A stretch of DNA of 64,000 bases, taken from the NCBI GenBank assembly GCA_914767715.1, contig OU612067.1, forward strand, positions 1,054,001 to 1,118,000, given 5' to 3'. Under the pieces are notes generated by a model that worked only from the letters and a program-made list of their open reading frames with translations, made no database searches and was not told the DNA's origin. How positions within the stretch are numbered: the first letter of the stretch is position 1; each line of letters opens with the position of its first letter. The position numbers and the translations under genes are program-made. Source of the stretch: Membranipora membranacea (Eukaryota; Bryozoa; Gymnolaemata; Cheilostomatida; Membraniporidae). This document shows, in pieces, positions 1 through 13,149 of the stretch.

Positions 1-1112
1 TTCTCAAAGCTGCGATATAAAGATCCAAACTAAAAAGGTCGTTCTTCACTGACTGGTCTTGAGCACACAACCTTAGGACAAGGCCACAATAATACCCAAT
101 AGTATAGTATAGGAGCTACATGCATAACTCGGCCTAGTTGACACACTGGCTGTTTTACCACACAAGTACAGTTAGCCTCTTAGACCAACATGAGAGCTGC
201 CAAAATCAAAAGATATACTACTACAGGCAGAATGAGTATAAAATGATTATACAAGTGCATCATAGTTCTCCAAGCCAAATTCCACAGTCTTTATTTATTG
301 GCCTGACTGCAGAATGAAAGCAATAACTCCTAATATTGAAGGTTTGCCAAAAAAATGCATAACAGTCATATGGATAATAATGTGTAATAAATCACTTTAT
401 ATGCCCTGTGTCATGTCATGTATCCAAAACAAATTTGTACAGAGAATATGGTAGAGCCAATTATTTGTGTGGGCTTGGATTAGTTTCAAGAGTACATTCT
501 TCTTCTACTATTCCTCTCATGTCCTTGTGAGAGAGAAAGAACAAAGTCAGCAGCTCCTCCGGACGGAGCGAGGGTGAAGTTAATGTACATGATCAGATAA
601 TATTCAGAGCCATAGACAATACACAGAGCACAGACTGGACTATAATTATAGTCTGAAAGCATATACTGGTAGTCTGTGGTACACAGATTAAATATAAGAC
701 AATAATAGCCTAAGTGGTTTATGTGGAGGACCTTCCATCCTCCGGCTCTTTGGTCGACGCAGGCGAGATAAGATAGCTGTTGACACTTGACTGCCATGGT
801 TTTATTAATGGCAAAGAGTGGGATGTTGGTGCACTGCGTTATCAGCAAGTTTTGCAAAATGATGACAACTTGCATTCACTCAGGCCTGGTTTGGTGTATT
901 ATCATATAAAATCAGCATTTGCAATTTGGAACTGATTGAGCATATATCCATATTCATATCCTCCTAGCCTTGCCGATAACTGACTTCTACAATGTAATAA
1001 TCTCCCACTACCAGCATCAGAGAGCATAGCATGTATAATACAGGCAAACATGAAATAAATAACTGAGAAAATAGTTTGGATTCTTGCTCAGTTTATTCAG
1101 AACCAGTGATTG
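1..1112. other. Gene-poor left edge, nothing recognised
   Basis: No recognisable gene. An open stretch on the minus strand at 486-875 reads as plausible but unfamiliar protein and lacks an obvious pair of splice sites. The interval is AT-rich. It could hold the 3' part of a gene running off the left edge, but nothing here confirms it. Confidence 0.4.
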
Positions 1113-1309
1113 TCAAAGCTCCATGGCTATTGTCACACAACATTTCTTTAGGTCATGCATAGGGATGATTTGCCCACAGACATCCTCATTCACTATTATC
1201 TTCAGCAGCCTCTGGCCATCATAGCGATGGAGGATAGGCTGCACGGTAACACCGCCAGTTACACATCTGAGATTATACAATATTATACTGGCTCGCAGAC
1301 ATTGCTACT
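1113..1309 (-). CDS. Possible terminal exon of an unrecognised gene
   Basis: On the minus strand a frame is open for about 65 codons from an AG acceptor-like site near 1310 to a TGA ending at 1113. It reads as a plausible cysteine-containing C-terminus, including the segment NEDVCGQII. The plus strand is also open over much of the same DNA (1155-1427), preceded by an acceptor-like tttctttag. That weakens both readings. I do not recognise either product, and no upstream exon was confirmed. The open minus-strand stretch at 1456-1674 could be a neighbouring exon, but the join was not established. Confidence 0.2.
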
Positions 1310-2620
1310 GCCACTGCTACCATTGGGCAAGGTGCAAGCCCGTGTTTTAGGGTTTTTGTATCGTCCCGTTAGTGCGTTGTATACAAACCAGCTTTCAAGC
1401 GACAAACTATCCATATTTCATTCCTGAACTTTCTACCGCCTCATCTTGAGTGTCTTCAGCGATTTTGCCGAATACTTCCATTTTGTAAGTGGATCATGTT
1501 CATTTTAAAATCAGGCTTTCTACTCATGAAGACATTTATTGTTCGCTTTTGAAGCGCTGCCAATTCTGGTTGTAAGGAACCGCTGTAGGTCACCCACAAC
1601 TCTCTGCTGCCAACATAGTACACATTTAAGTAACCACCCACCTGCAGTTTGATAGATGCCAGCAAAGATAACACTTATCCATAGAGCCATCTTCTAGTCA
1701 TACCCACACAATATAAGCCGACCAGACAAGCTACACACATCAACAAATAGAATGAGTAAACTGTTCTAGCACTGCTCTCTTCTTATGTTTATATTCCGGT
1801 AACTGCAGATCGTTATTGGAAAGGTTACTCTTTTCTGATTGGCTAATGATCCAGCTGAGTAATAAGATTATAAATTTTAATGGATCTAAAAAATGAATGC
1901 AGCGATGAAGGTCTGTTTTGATGGGAAATGCTTGATAGGAGGCAGGTTTGATCTGATTTGATAAATTCAAGCCCTTCAAGAGTCTATGGCTCTTTTCCCA
2001 GGTTAAGAATGAGGGGGATCTCAGCCATGGAGCCAATAAGCAATAGGTATTAGTGCAGTATTAACCTACAGATTGCAGCAAAGCTTACAAGAGGTACACA
2101 CTAGATTCTGAGTAGATATTATGCATACATGTCATAACTAGCCTATACAACTGTAATGATGCAATAAACACTAACATCAGAGAACTGAATTAATTAATAA
2201 TACATAACAATAATACAGCAACGTAATAATTAACCCCTGCAAAATGTATTGTCGGAAAAAATCCTAAGCTTCATTCAGACAGGAAACAAAAGTGAAATAT
2301 GATCTAGTCTAGACATATGAGCAGTAAGATAAACCACAGTGTGCATAGTGCCCTGATTTTATATGTTCTGTTTCTGTGAAACTTAGAGGCCCTCAACTCA
2401 GATTGTTCTAGCGTGTGGAACCGTAGCTGCTATTTATAGGCACAACATTAGATTTGATTAGATTGATTTGATGAGAAAAGAATGGAATATAAGAAAAGAT
2501 CTAAGATCTTCAAATTGAACACTCGGTCAATTCAACCCTTCCTGCAATCCTTAACATATTCATGAGGTTTTGTTTCGGCAATGGTACAGAAAATGTCTTG
2601 CATAAATTAAAATTAAAAGG
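1310..2620. other. Intergenic, no gene supported
   Basis: AT-rich DNA. Short open frames on the minus strand at 1456-1674 and 1740-2036 have no family resemblance I can name. No tandem repeat or transposon terminus stands out. Confidence 0.4.
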
Positions 2621-2639
2621 TTGATTAAAATCCGATGTC

Positions 2640-2815
2640 TTATCACTCGCCCATCCCGAGGCATGGGCGGCGAAATATTATTGCCTTATTGGCGAGGCCG
2701 CAATATCTGCGCCAATTTGCTCTCTGTTTGCAGGCAGGTCAGAGCACACCTGGGGGACCAACCAATCCCCAGTAGAAGATGGACTGCAGTGGGATTCGAA
2801 CCCACGACCTTCAAC
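2640..2815 (-). mobile_element. tRNA-derived SINE, family shared with 61480-61690
   Basis: Read on the minus strand, the interval has a polymerase III B box (ggttcgaatccc, 2791-2803). It is followed by a body containing ctgcagtcc, a ccccaggtg(t)gctc block, gacctgcctgcaaac and later gcggcctc-n-ccaataaggca. The same blocks occur in the same order at 61480-61690 on the plus strand, so this is a dispersed family and not a functional tRNA gene. No convincing acceptor-stem pairing or A box was found for this copy, which may be 5' truncated. Confidence 0.7.
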
Positions 2816-2829
2816 ACTTGCGTGTATAT

Positions 2830-3359
2830 CTAAGCATAATCAGGTTTACTAGTGGAATAAGGTCCAATCAGGTCTACGAAATTGAGAGCATTGTGGCTTC
2901 AATTTTGAAATAATGCTATGTCCTTTTTTTGGTAACCATATAGTGTATTAATTCAATCCATGTTTGCATCAGAAACGGACATATAATCAATATCAGCTCA
3001 TAATTCAAGAAAATTAGACTATAAACACAGGCATCATTACTGGAGTCCAATCGAAGATTCCCCAGAAAAAAAGTGTTTACGAAATAGAGATCTATTACTT
3101 TAATATAATGATTAATACTGGCTCTGCAGTAAGTCCAACATCAAACATTTCGCTGTATCCACTGAACATAACCCACATAAAATAACTGGATTAAAATCAT
3201 ATGCTATTAAAATTTTGAAAGGGTGAAAAACTTTCAGATTGAATCTGTAGACTGGCTTCAATAAAACATAAAATAATCAAAAAATTATCAGGAATCGAAA
3301 AATGGAGAAAAAATCTGACCTTGTTTGGTAAGTTCAGAGTATGTTTGAGGGAGGATATT
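2830..3359. other. 3' flank of CROT gene
   Basis: AT-rich non-coding DNA downstream of the CROT stop codon, expected to hold its 3' UTR. I could not place a polyadenylation site with confidence. Confidence 0.4.
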
Positions 3360-6300
3360 TTATAATGCCGACACTGCCTGACTATTTATGATACCCATGA
3401 TCTCCTCCATACAGTCTGTGACAGTCTCAAACAGTCTGACCGCGCTGGTCTCCTCATCTGATCTCCAACTAGTTATCCAGAACACAATCCTAAAACAGGC
3501 AATCATCATACAGTGTTAGGTGATGAGCGGTTAGAGTAAAGGTCACTCCGGAATAATTGCAGCCATCATATGGTTAGGTTTTATGATTACGATTCTATAT
3601 CAAATAGTGAGAAAATGACAATCACTGGGAGCTAGTGAAATTCTACTCGAGCTTGTAGTTGCATGTTCCACAAACTTCCATATATATTTCCTCCACACCT
3701 GTAGCCTGTTCACACAGACAGCATAAGGTAAATAAAACAGTATATTATACCTGTTATCTCCCATTCGGTAAAAAAATCCATAACCATCTTTACACATTGG
3801 AGTTACTCCCCCATGTACAGAAGTGAAACCAACAAAGCTGGTCGATAAAACAAAGTTACCATCGCCACCACTAAAACAAAGAATAAGACCGGCCTAATAT
3901 ATCACACGATCGTCACAGGTTCGCAGCTGGAACACAGCAGGGTGATCGCGATTTAACTGACACCTGTCCTCTGTTATTCTGTGTCTAATTTCAAGTTAAA
4001 TTCCTTGTCATTTCTGAAATTGAACTCACGCTTAAACAAGAGCCAAAAAGCCAGTATACAGGTATAAGCATTATTATTATCGCTCATCAAGAGGTCAAGG
4101 TGAGACCTCCATCAAACTTATGCTGAGTGTATTTATAGAACCAGCGAAGTATAGAGAAAGTGACTCACCTCTTCTGGAAGGCTGGGTCTGTGAATATCTC
4201 GTGTACAGGTAGATTATTCTCCAGACTGAGAACTTTGAGTCCTAGTAGATGTCTGTCTATACCTTGTCCTGCCATACAATACCTCATCTGGGTGTGATGC
4301 TTATCCATGGCCTGCTTAAACAACCTCAGCTTGTGTGCAGCCTACAAAATATACGGAGAGAGATTTCAATTAAAATCCACAGATCTAGGTATTGTCGCGG
4401 GTTATGATGAATTAAAGTCACAGAAAGTTTACGATAACACCCATTTAGAATTTGGCAGCGAACCACCATTGTGTATGTTAGGAGTACATTCATTTGACAA
4501 TCTGGCATAAGTGATACCAGTTTAACTCACGGATGATTTTGGATCAAGCATAGCCTTCGCAAACATGACAGCTTCGTTGGTACATGAGCGGACTGTCTCC
4601 GTACGCCCGAGGTAAAACTTCCTGGTGGTCGCAGTCTCATAAGTTGGTGCTGGCCTGACATCAAACAAACAATTGTGAAATTATATTCTTTGTTGCATTT
4701 GACTGCACCCACGGAATGCTTCTTGCAGCTGTTGGGAGCAAATTGATGGCCCTTTTGAAGGCCTCCCAGCTATTTGCACGTACTGATTATGTTCCATTAG
4801 CATTATTTATAATTGTTCCATGTGTTAGATTAAAGTTTTAAAACATGTGGAATACTGCAAAAAAGGATGACATATTTGAACTTGCCACAACTAACGTAAC
4901 TCTCCTGAAAATCATGTAACCAAAACATATGAAAGCCCTGAGAACTTACTTACTATACTTACTTTCCATGGATCTTATAGTATGCATACTGCAGACAGAC
5001 CTGAACAAACGTATCGGGATGGAGCTTCATAGTCTTCAGCAGTTTTTTACCGAACCCTCCATATTCAGGATTTATTATTTCCGTATTTCTACACTAAAGA
5101 AATGAATTGTAAAAATGATCAAGCTTTCGAATATTCATGAGAATTATATTTTGTCTTTTCTCATTCAATCAGGGAGTTCAGTTACTATGATAACTTTCGT
5201 GTTGCCTTCCTTAGAGCAGTGTGTAGCAAGGAATGTTTGTTCTGATTACTGGTGATCAATTTTACTCACCATCATCAACTCATTCAAACTAATATCATAT
5301 TATAGATATAACAAAGTCAGCGTAGTACTAGATCTCAACAGGACCCAAAGAAACACAACAAGCGGGCATAAAACCTGGTCTACTGAATAAATACTGAATA
5401 AATACTGTTACTGATGTGCTCACGTACAGATAGACCATGTAAGACTAACCAGAGAGTTGTAGCTGATCTCAGCGACGTCAATCGCCTCCAGTATTCTGTC
5501 ATCGACTGTAAACACTAGTTCTCGATAATGGGGAATGATGGTAGAATCAGTATTACTCTGCCACACGCCATCGCATTCTCTGATCTTACAGTCAACAAAA
5601 TAACACAGGCCCACTGAGGTCATGGCATCCATAGGTGCGTGCTACAAGTAAAAGTCAATAAATCAAGTCATGTACCAAATATGACGTCTGTGTGTGACGG
5701 GTTCCCAAACAGTGCGTACCACCTGACTCCACTCGGCTCAGATTGTGACAGCATGCAAGAAGGAACCAGGTTGAAATTATGAAGCTCAAGAACGATTATT
5801 TTTGTTTACACTATGAGATAAGACACAGACAGAGCATACCTTAGCTTGATCTACATAAAAAAATATAGCTTAAAGCTGGTCTTATTTCGTGCTTTATTTA
5901 TTTAATCTTTTTTTAGAGAAAATAATTGAAACATCTGGGGCAATAAATACTATTTTATTGAATATTATTATGGACAGATCTATGGAGATATAATTTATTT
6001 GAGACCGAGTATCACGAATTGTTTTACGATGCCATTATTTATTGTGGTTTGGAACCGTTAGACACACAATACATATACTTACATCACAGTTAGAGGCAGT
6101 AGTACCGTTAGAGAACCACATAGCATTATAAGATTTATCGTACCACACATTACCAGGTTTACCTGTCAGTCCCTGCTGAGCAGCCTACAAATTCACACAT
6201 AGAGACATATCAAACAAAGGTGATTATATCCTTGGACCCTAACAGATGTGAAAACAAAATCAGACTATGGGAGATAATCACTGGTGATATTCTTGAATGC

Positions 6301-9300
6301 AGTCTTATGGAAGGTAATTGTTCTATAATTATAAATGATAATTGATGTCGGGCTGGGTTTCATTTGAAACAATCTCACTAAGGAAGTGAAAAAGAACTAT
6401 CACTTTCCTTTATACTAAATAGTGTTTACATTGATGGAAACAGATTTCACCGAGCTCTACTAAGGATAAAGTACTCATAGAAGATCTAACCTGGCTGTTG
6501 TCTAGTGGGGACTCATTAATCAGACTATTACTGATGACACCGCTCTCTAGTATCTCAAGGTTATCTCTGTTGACAGGTGATAAAGAAATCAGGTGCTCTC
6601 TCAACTGTCAGTAAGAGAAGTCGGTGTAATTAGAAAAGTGAATTCATGTAGTATAACTCCATATAGGATAATTTGACAATGAGGGATAGAACTAATTTTC
6701 TGCAAACTATCCAGGAAAATAAAGCAGTGACACTAAAGATGAGAGTAGACCTTAAACCCAATGGAGTAATCCAAAAAATATAAATGACAGCCAAATCACA
6801 GCTTTTTTCACTAGTGAAGACAGAAATAGCAGGTAATCTATGATGACAAGAAATGTAGTTGTGTCCCCATTGACATTGGCAAGACAACTCTAAAATTGGG
6901 AAAAGAATAATTTATCCGACGGACTAATTTTGAAGTATGTTGTGCTGCGAGCAAGGATATAAAACACTGATAATTTAATCTAAAATATTGCACAAAAAGT
7001 AAGTGTCTTGAAACACACAATAAAGAGATAAATATTTCTCATGATGGCCAAATTACAGCTCTTGAAACGCAGTCAGTCATTTGCGTCAATACCTTAGTAG
7101 TTCACGCTGTTACAAAAAGATAGTTTATTTCTACTGAAGGCCAAGGTAATACAGTTCGGCCTGGGTGTGTTTGTGTGTCAGGGAGTGGGAGTCTCAGGAT
7201 ACACGAATGAGAATAACTTACATGATACCAAGTAGTTCTGTTCTCCGATGTAAGAGTAGATAATCCTATACCTTCACCTTTATCCTCGGCATCTCGCTTA
7301 ATACTGGCAAATGCTTTCTGTATTTGTGGGGGCGTGTAGAGCGTCCCGTCAGGTCTCACAACATCCATCATGTATATCCTCTTGTTATATAAGACAGTCA
7401 CATGGGTCGGAACAGAGCCTTCCTTTTCTGTAACATATTTAAATGAAATTTGTTGACAGCAAGGATTTTGACAACAGGGTTTATCAACGGCTGGCTGTTT
7501 AGCAGAGAACTTTGAGCAGATTCCTGATACAAAGCGTTATATCTCATCAGACTAAAGGTACATTATAGCACTTGATACAAAGTTTCTAAACAGGTTTAAA
7601 GAAATTTGCAGGAAAAAGTGATATGTTTAGGCAGCTGTGCAAAGCACAGTAGAGGAGCTAGACATTCAGCAGGAAAGCTTCACCAATAGTACCCTTTTAT
7701 AGTTTACCTGCGAGCCTCAGTTTGAGAAGCCTAGGGCTACTTCTTGATTCATGTGCCGTTTACTTCTGGATTAAAATAATACATTTATTATTTTAAATAT
7801 TTCCACATTCTTTGATATTTGGGTTTGAGGTAATGATTTATTCAGAATGGCTATTGACTTGATGGGCTTGCTGATTTACTGATTTACCTGTTTTGAAGTG
7901 AACTTTAATCTTGTCTTCCTCCAAGCCTGGTATCCTACAGCAGTTATATAGGTGTCTGTATTGGTGCATAGACCATGGCTCCTTACCACTGCGTCCAGCA
8001 TCATAAGCTAACTCCTCTCTATAAAAGTTTGGGTGTTCAATCCAGGCTTGTGACAATATTGTATGTTACCTATAATCACTAGCCATGAAGAAAATTGCAG
8101 CTATGTACTTATGTGGCACATTTAATATTATTTTGCTATGTTGGGAAAGTTTTCTCACTCTAGTGACAACATAATAGTGCGAATTATCTAAGGTCTATCA
8201 CAATATTCACAAGAGATTAATCACAGTCTGAAAAGATGATTATGGGTCTAGACAGTAAGTTGTCCAAACTGCTCTACAAGGCAAAAGCCTTCACAAAAGC
8301 AAAATATCAAAATAGTGTTAAAATCTGAAAATCACTATCATATGGTAAACACTCTTTTTGATCAAGCATCTGCACCATTCAAAACTCAGTGTAATCTTTG
8401 CCAGGGATTTTGTAACTAAACTAATTAAAGCTCTCAAACCCCTAATGAGATACCATGTCCTTATGACATTTTGATGCTTTCATGCTAATTCTGAGAACCT
8501 AAAGGGAGAGAGGACAAATTGTCCGAGAGCAGATCTAAAATATAGGGAGCCATTGTCAGGGAATGGACAATGCTTGATATTGTCCTGCCTACTAAAGAGA
8601 CAATGTGGCCACATTATTTCCTGACGGACATTTCTCATCTCCCAGTCCCACTATTACAGGACTCACCTCCTCATGAGCTGCCAGTGAGTGAGTAGATAAT
8701 ACAGAGATATAGATGATCTCTCTATTTGTGTACCGTGCTGAGGAGGCCAGAGGTGATAGTGATACGGTCCTACTCCGCAGACATTCATCAGGGGAGCTAC
8801 AGGTATCCTCAGCTTCATGTATCCGTACGATAACCACCAGTCATCTAACTAACAAAACCATCTATATATCAATATATTAATACATTCATTGAAACTTTGA
8901 AGAATTACCTCCTATATGACTATAATAATAATAATAATAATAATAATATATACTTTAATGACCCAACCAGTATTTCATGTGATACCAATGTGATTGTGAT
9001 GTACAAAAAGAGCAAAATATACACATGCACATGTGAAGATGATTTACCATCAGAACTGTTACAAATAAAGACAAAACCTTATCTGCCATAAATGCTGCCA
9101 CACAACTTCCATTGACAACTTCAAAAACTTGTTCTCTAGCTGTCTGGAAATGTGAAGGCATCTGAGTCAAGGCTTTACAAGTTAGAAGAATGATAAGCAG
9201 CAAGCAACATTTTACCAATGGAGCAACAACGCTATTGTTCTATCCTAATAGCTCTCATCCAACAATTATCACCATTATCAACCATTACCCTCAATCTCAA

Positions 9301-10666
9301 GCTACACTCTTGAATAACTGAGACCACCACATTTGTGCACTCAAATTGCTCTCTTTTAAAAATAGATCAGCATAAGAATTTACTAATCAGAATTTACACG
9401 TACCCAGTTTTTGTGGGTTTCTGCATGTTTCAGAAGCATTCCTTGTAGTTTTGGTCCATCTTGTTTTCGGAAATCTCCAACTATTCGTTCTGTCGTATTG
9501 AACTCATGGGGAGTTAGATGGGGTCTAACTATGAAAGGAAAAAACTTTATTATAATCATTAAATGGTTGATCAAATACACTAATATGGTCAACACCATGG
9601 TAAGCTCAAAATCAGAAAACTGATTCAGTAATAACATTTGAGGATATTGGGCTAACTTTTTCATTCCTGCCTATCCACGAGAAGCAAATCTGCTACTTTT
9701 GTAGTAAACTTAGCTGGTACCTAGTACACAAATCTGCTGGTATTTTCCAATCAAGGTGATAAACTCGGTTAAGATAAATCAGATATTATTGAATATGTTG
9801 GTATGCTGTGCATGTCAGTGAGTCGCTGATAAGAATCACAACTTGGTGACAAAGTCCAACTTTAAAATATAACCCACAAATATAACCCACAAATATAAAT
9901 GTGTTCTCACATTATTATTTTTAGGGATAAATATCGCAGACAAAACACGAGGATAAATAATCATAGAAGAGTGGAATGGTCAAAAGGAGGCAATAGCTAA
10001 TAATCCACCCCTAACTTTGGAGGAATAATAACATGACGACTTTTTGACACTTACTAAAAGCTGCCTGCCTTGTTTAAGATGACAGTGATTACAACAAAAA
10101 CTGCCATTTTTTATTCTATAAAGGGGCATCGTTATTTCATCTTCCAGCGCCATAAATTGCTCAAACGCACAGAAATTTTTTAGATTTTGGGGTTTGTCAA
10201 ATGCGCCCTGAGCTGTGAAAGGCATTGGCTCCACCTATAAATACAGCCCAGCTGATAAGTTTTTCTATTCCTCGATTCCTGAAACCCTATATATATTGAA
10301 TTAAATAATGTTCCATTTTCTGGTTCCACTAAAATTGAAAGTCCTATTGTATCTAAACTTGTGGTTTTTACTCCATCATTTCCCTCTAGCATGCTTGGAA
10401 TTCGAATTGAGCGCCTAATTCATAACTATGATTGACCTGTGGCAGACAGCAGCAAGGACAATATTCCATATCATCCTTAACAATCAAGTAGACTTCATAG
10501 TAGTAAACATACCTGATTCGAGATATTTGTCCAGAGTGGATTCCAAGTCAGGTACTGGAAGTGGAGGTAACTTATCATCGTGTTCGAAAGTCTTCTCTCC
10601 GTTTCTGGACAAAAATAGCTTACTGTTCATATATTCTCCAGGGTAGCGGATCTGTTCTGCAGCCAT
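3360..10666 (-). CDS. CROT: Peroxisomal carnitine O-octanoyltransferase (13 exons, 627 aa)
   Basis: Reversibly moves medium-chain acyl groups between CoA and carnitine, normally in the peroxisome. Exons in transcript order: 10513-10666, 9404-9528, 8667-8848, 7888-8018, 7222-7427, 6491-6604, 6083-6184, 5450-5641, 4963-5093, 4531-4654, 4169-4341, 3751-3870, 3360-3489. They total 1884 nt, exactly 628 codons, with GT-AG introns in matching phase. The start is the ATG of [12 protein letters not shown]. Family hallmarks are the N-terminal [19 protein letters not shown], the [16 protein letters not shown] block, the catalytic histidine at about residue 339 in CDHAPMDAM, the [20 protein letters not shown] segment, the [11 protein letters not shown] segment and the NFVLSTS acyl-site motif. 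The length is close to the roughly 612 aa of vertebrate CROT. The DHAP(M/F)DAM motif and NFVLSTS favour CROT over CRAT. The protein ends in Ser-Ala-Leu, not a textbook PTS1. Confidence 0.95.
8923..8950. repeat. (TAA)n microsatellite in CROT intron
   Basis: A run of ataata units lies in the intron between the second and third CROT coding exons. It is followed by AT-rich sequence resembling the 3' end of a small retroposon. It is also the source of a poly-Asn open frame that is not a gene. Confidence 0.8.
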
Positions 10667-11128
10667 GACGACTGGTCACCTAGTTGGTAAAATAGAAGCA
10701 TTAGATATATTATTAGTTGGATAATGACAATTTAAAATTTGGGGTGCTAAATTGACTTACTGAAAAGGGAATGGGCCCACCCGGGTCAACACAATGCAGT
10801 TATAATTAAATGTAAATAATCGGTTGGCTGAATGAAAGGGCATACTCTATTCAAAGTATCATAACAAAAGAACATGAAAGGGACCAACAACTCCAGGATT
10901 GCTAACCCTAATCCTATTGTCTTATTTATCTAATGCTGTGAATGCTATAAACCTACTACAAGGAGTCCCAGCAATGGGCCATGTAAGGCCAATAACCCTA
11001 ACACGTACGCTGTGTTTCATAGGGTGGCAATGGTGGATTGGAATGTGCTGTGGGATGAGAGAACACAACTCTGAGTAGTGAATAGCGGGCTGTCTAATTA
11101 GCGCCATCGACCCATTCTTTTTTGGGGA

Positions 11129-11400
11129 TGGTGAGATGGCGCAATCGGTTAGCGCGCTTGCTATTCACTGCCAGGCGATTAGTGCTGCAGGAGTTGTGGG
11201 TTCGAATCCCACTGGGGGAGCTTTCATTGTTGATTGTTCCAGCCCCCAGCACCCTCGGGTGTATAACTCTCCATGCTGTGAATGCAATGAGCGATATGTG
11301 ATCTCAGTCTCAGATGATGACAGTTGTGAGAGAGGCGGACGCTTTTCTATCCTGATGTAGGTAGGCAGACATTGAAGTGAAGTAAGGTAGTAAAGTGAAG
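11129..11400 (+). mobile_element. tRNA-derived SINE (tRNA-Ile-like head)
   Basis: The head has a strong A box (tggcgcaatcggttagcgcg, 11137-11156) and a B box (ggttcgaatccc, 11199-11210), about the spacing of a tRNA. The putative 5' and 3' acceptor arms do not pair, so a working tRNA is unlikely. A non-tRNA body follows, ending near a tandem-like run (gaagtgaagtaaggtagtaaagtgaagtagg). It lies between the divergent CROT and ZDHHC16 genes. Confidence 0.7.
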
Positions 11401-12572
11401 TAGGAAAGGAATTCAGAAAGCCACATTTAGCAAGATAGTGGTGCCGATAACAAATACCACTGGCATTTAGACAGATGTTTCATTGCCACCTAGCCCACTG
11501 TGCAAAAGGGACAGGTGCCAAAATTTCTCTTGCACCGTGTCCCCCAAAACTTTATTTGCTCTCACAATTAGATTATCAGAATGAATCGCACATTCAATAC
11601 TTTGACCATGATCAAAGTAAGGAGTAAAATCATCCTTACTCCTTGATCACAGCAGGGGAAAATCAATGAACTACATGAGGCCTCTAGCTATGTTCTTTGC
11701 AATCCTAGTAGTACACAGCTTTTGGAATTTAGCAGTGCCTGTGACACTACTTAGATATATAACATGATTATATGATATTATATATAAGTTGCTCAGTTGC
11801 TGCACAGGCCTTATGTAGTTTGTGCGAGTCTATTGGTAATGACGACTGGACTGGCATGAACTACAGAAGGCCTAGCTGGTTTGGATTGTTGAGTAATGAG
11901 TAACGAACTTATATACAAAAGCCAGTCAGACTCCTGCATTCAAACATGATCACTCTTCTCTTCTTGTTGCAGCACAATTGAGAGAAGGGCACTACTTTCA
12001 AACACAATTAAGTCCATAAGCATGTTTAGATTATAGTGCAAATTTGGGACCCAATGAATGGGGTTTGGTGAATTAGTCAGTGTTGGTGCAAAACTTAAAT
12101 CACAATACATTAACCTTTGCCCAGGCTCTCAATTGGTCTGGCTGTTGCTGGAATTTTGATTGGAGGAAGTAACCTGTCACATGACTTCAAATGTCCACAG
12201 GCAATAATTACTTAGCAGAAGGTTATGGGATTATGTTGGGATTTACCATAGCCCCGTCCTAGGTCAAATATAGGTTTGGAGGAATAACATATAGTCATGA
12301 TATTACCTAGGAACATTTGAGGAGGAAATTTTTGTACAATTTAAGTAGTCATGTTTTATTTTATGCTCACAGTCACTGTTCTGAATATGTAGGCATACAA
12401 CTCTGAACGTGGCCGGATTTAGTTTGATATTGCTTAATTTCATGAAACCCCGTGTCAGGCCATTGCTGTCTAGTTGTGGTCTGCCACACATGCACTACAG
12501 ATAGTGATAATGCATAAATTATATCTATCTTCTTATTATCTAAACTAATATATATAAACTACCTACGTAGCC
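11400..12572. other. Intergenic region between CROT and ZDHHC16
   Basis: No gene seen. It contains a small imperfect hairpin around aaggagtaa and ttactcctt at about 11610-11650 and otherwise looks like unique AT-rich DNA. Confidence 0.4.
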
Positions 12573-13149
12573 CAGGAGTGCCCATCCTTTTCATTCATTG
12601 AGGGGGCCGCATCCACATATTACAATGTACCTGGGGGCTGCAACCTCACCATAAATCAAACATTCATATATGGGTGTGCAGTATTTTCATCTCTGCAGCA
12701 AGGAGTTAGTCTAACAGTAACTCCTTGTCTGCAGTGAGCTGTGATACGTGATTGAATGCAATATCACGGTGGTCCAACTTAGCCCAGTGCTGATGTTTAT
12801 ATCTGTCAGATATAAGGATGAGTGTTCATAAGTAATTACCAGATATATAGGTGGAAGCCAAGTAGGTCTGTCTGTCAGCCAGGGTCAGAGTTGTCTGGGA
12901 CTCCCCAACAATTGCATTTGAGTGAGCTGCTCATTTGTACATTAATAAGGAACGCTCTACATCTAGTCACAGTATTTTAGAATTCGGAATTCTAAAATAC
13001 TGTGTCTAGATGTAGAGCGTTCCTTATTATTGTACAAATGAGGAATGTAATCAATATAGGGGTTAATTTGTTTTCGCGACTACGCGATTTTCTCAAACGA
13101 GTGGGGGCCGCATAAAATTGGGTCGGGGGCCACTGGTTGGGCAGCCCTG
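12573..13149. mobile_element. Non-autonomous hAT-like element (MITE) with inner palindrome
   Basis: The ends are CAGGAGTGCCCATCC on the left and, read inward from the right, CAGGGCTGCCCAACC. This is the CAGGGxTGCCCAAC-type terminus seen in hAT elements. Both ends are followed by a ggcccccg/gggggccgc block. The 8 bp outside each end (acgtagcc and tactagcc) agree at the last five positions, consistent with a decayed 8-bp target duplication. There is no transposase frame. Near the right end sits a palindrome at 12930-13042. Confidence 0.7.
12930..13042. repeat. 113-bp near-perfect palindrome inside the hAT-like MITE
   Basis: Two arms of about 55 nt are almost perfect reverse complements around the centre gaattcggaattc. 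The outer ends are ctcatttgtac and gtacaaatgag. In RNA it would form an extremely stable hairpin with essentially no loop. The arms include ggaacgctctacatctag and its complement. Confidence 0.9.

Noticed and set aside
8592-8837. Minus-strand ORF with its own ATG in CROT
   Set aside because: It is a shadow frame; the real CROT exon 8667-8848 reads in a different frame and gives the [13 protein letters not shown] block.
8897-9091. Poly-Asn ORF
   Set aside because: Encoded by a TAA microsatellite inside a CROT intron.
10180-10392. Open frame apparently linked to CROT exon 1
   Set aside because: Exon 1 (ending LDKYLES) splices in phase directly to 9404-9528, which continues the family alignment; 9980-10392 is intron.
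11129-11222. tRNA gene with good A and B boxes
   Set aside because: Acceptor arms do not pair and a SINE-type body follows.
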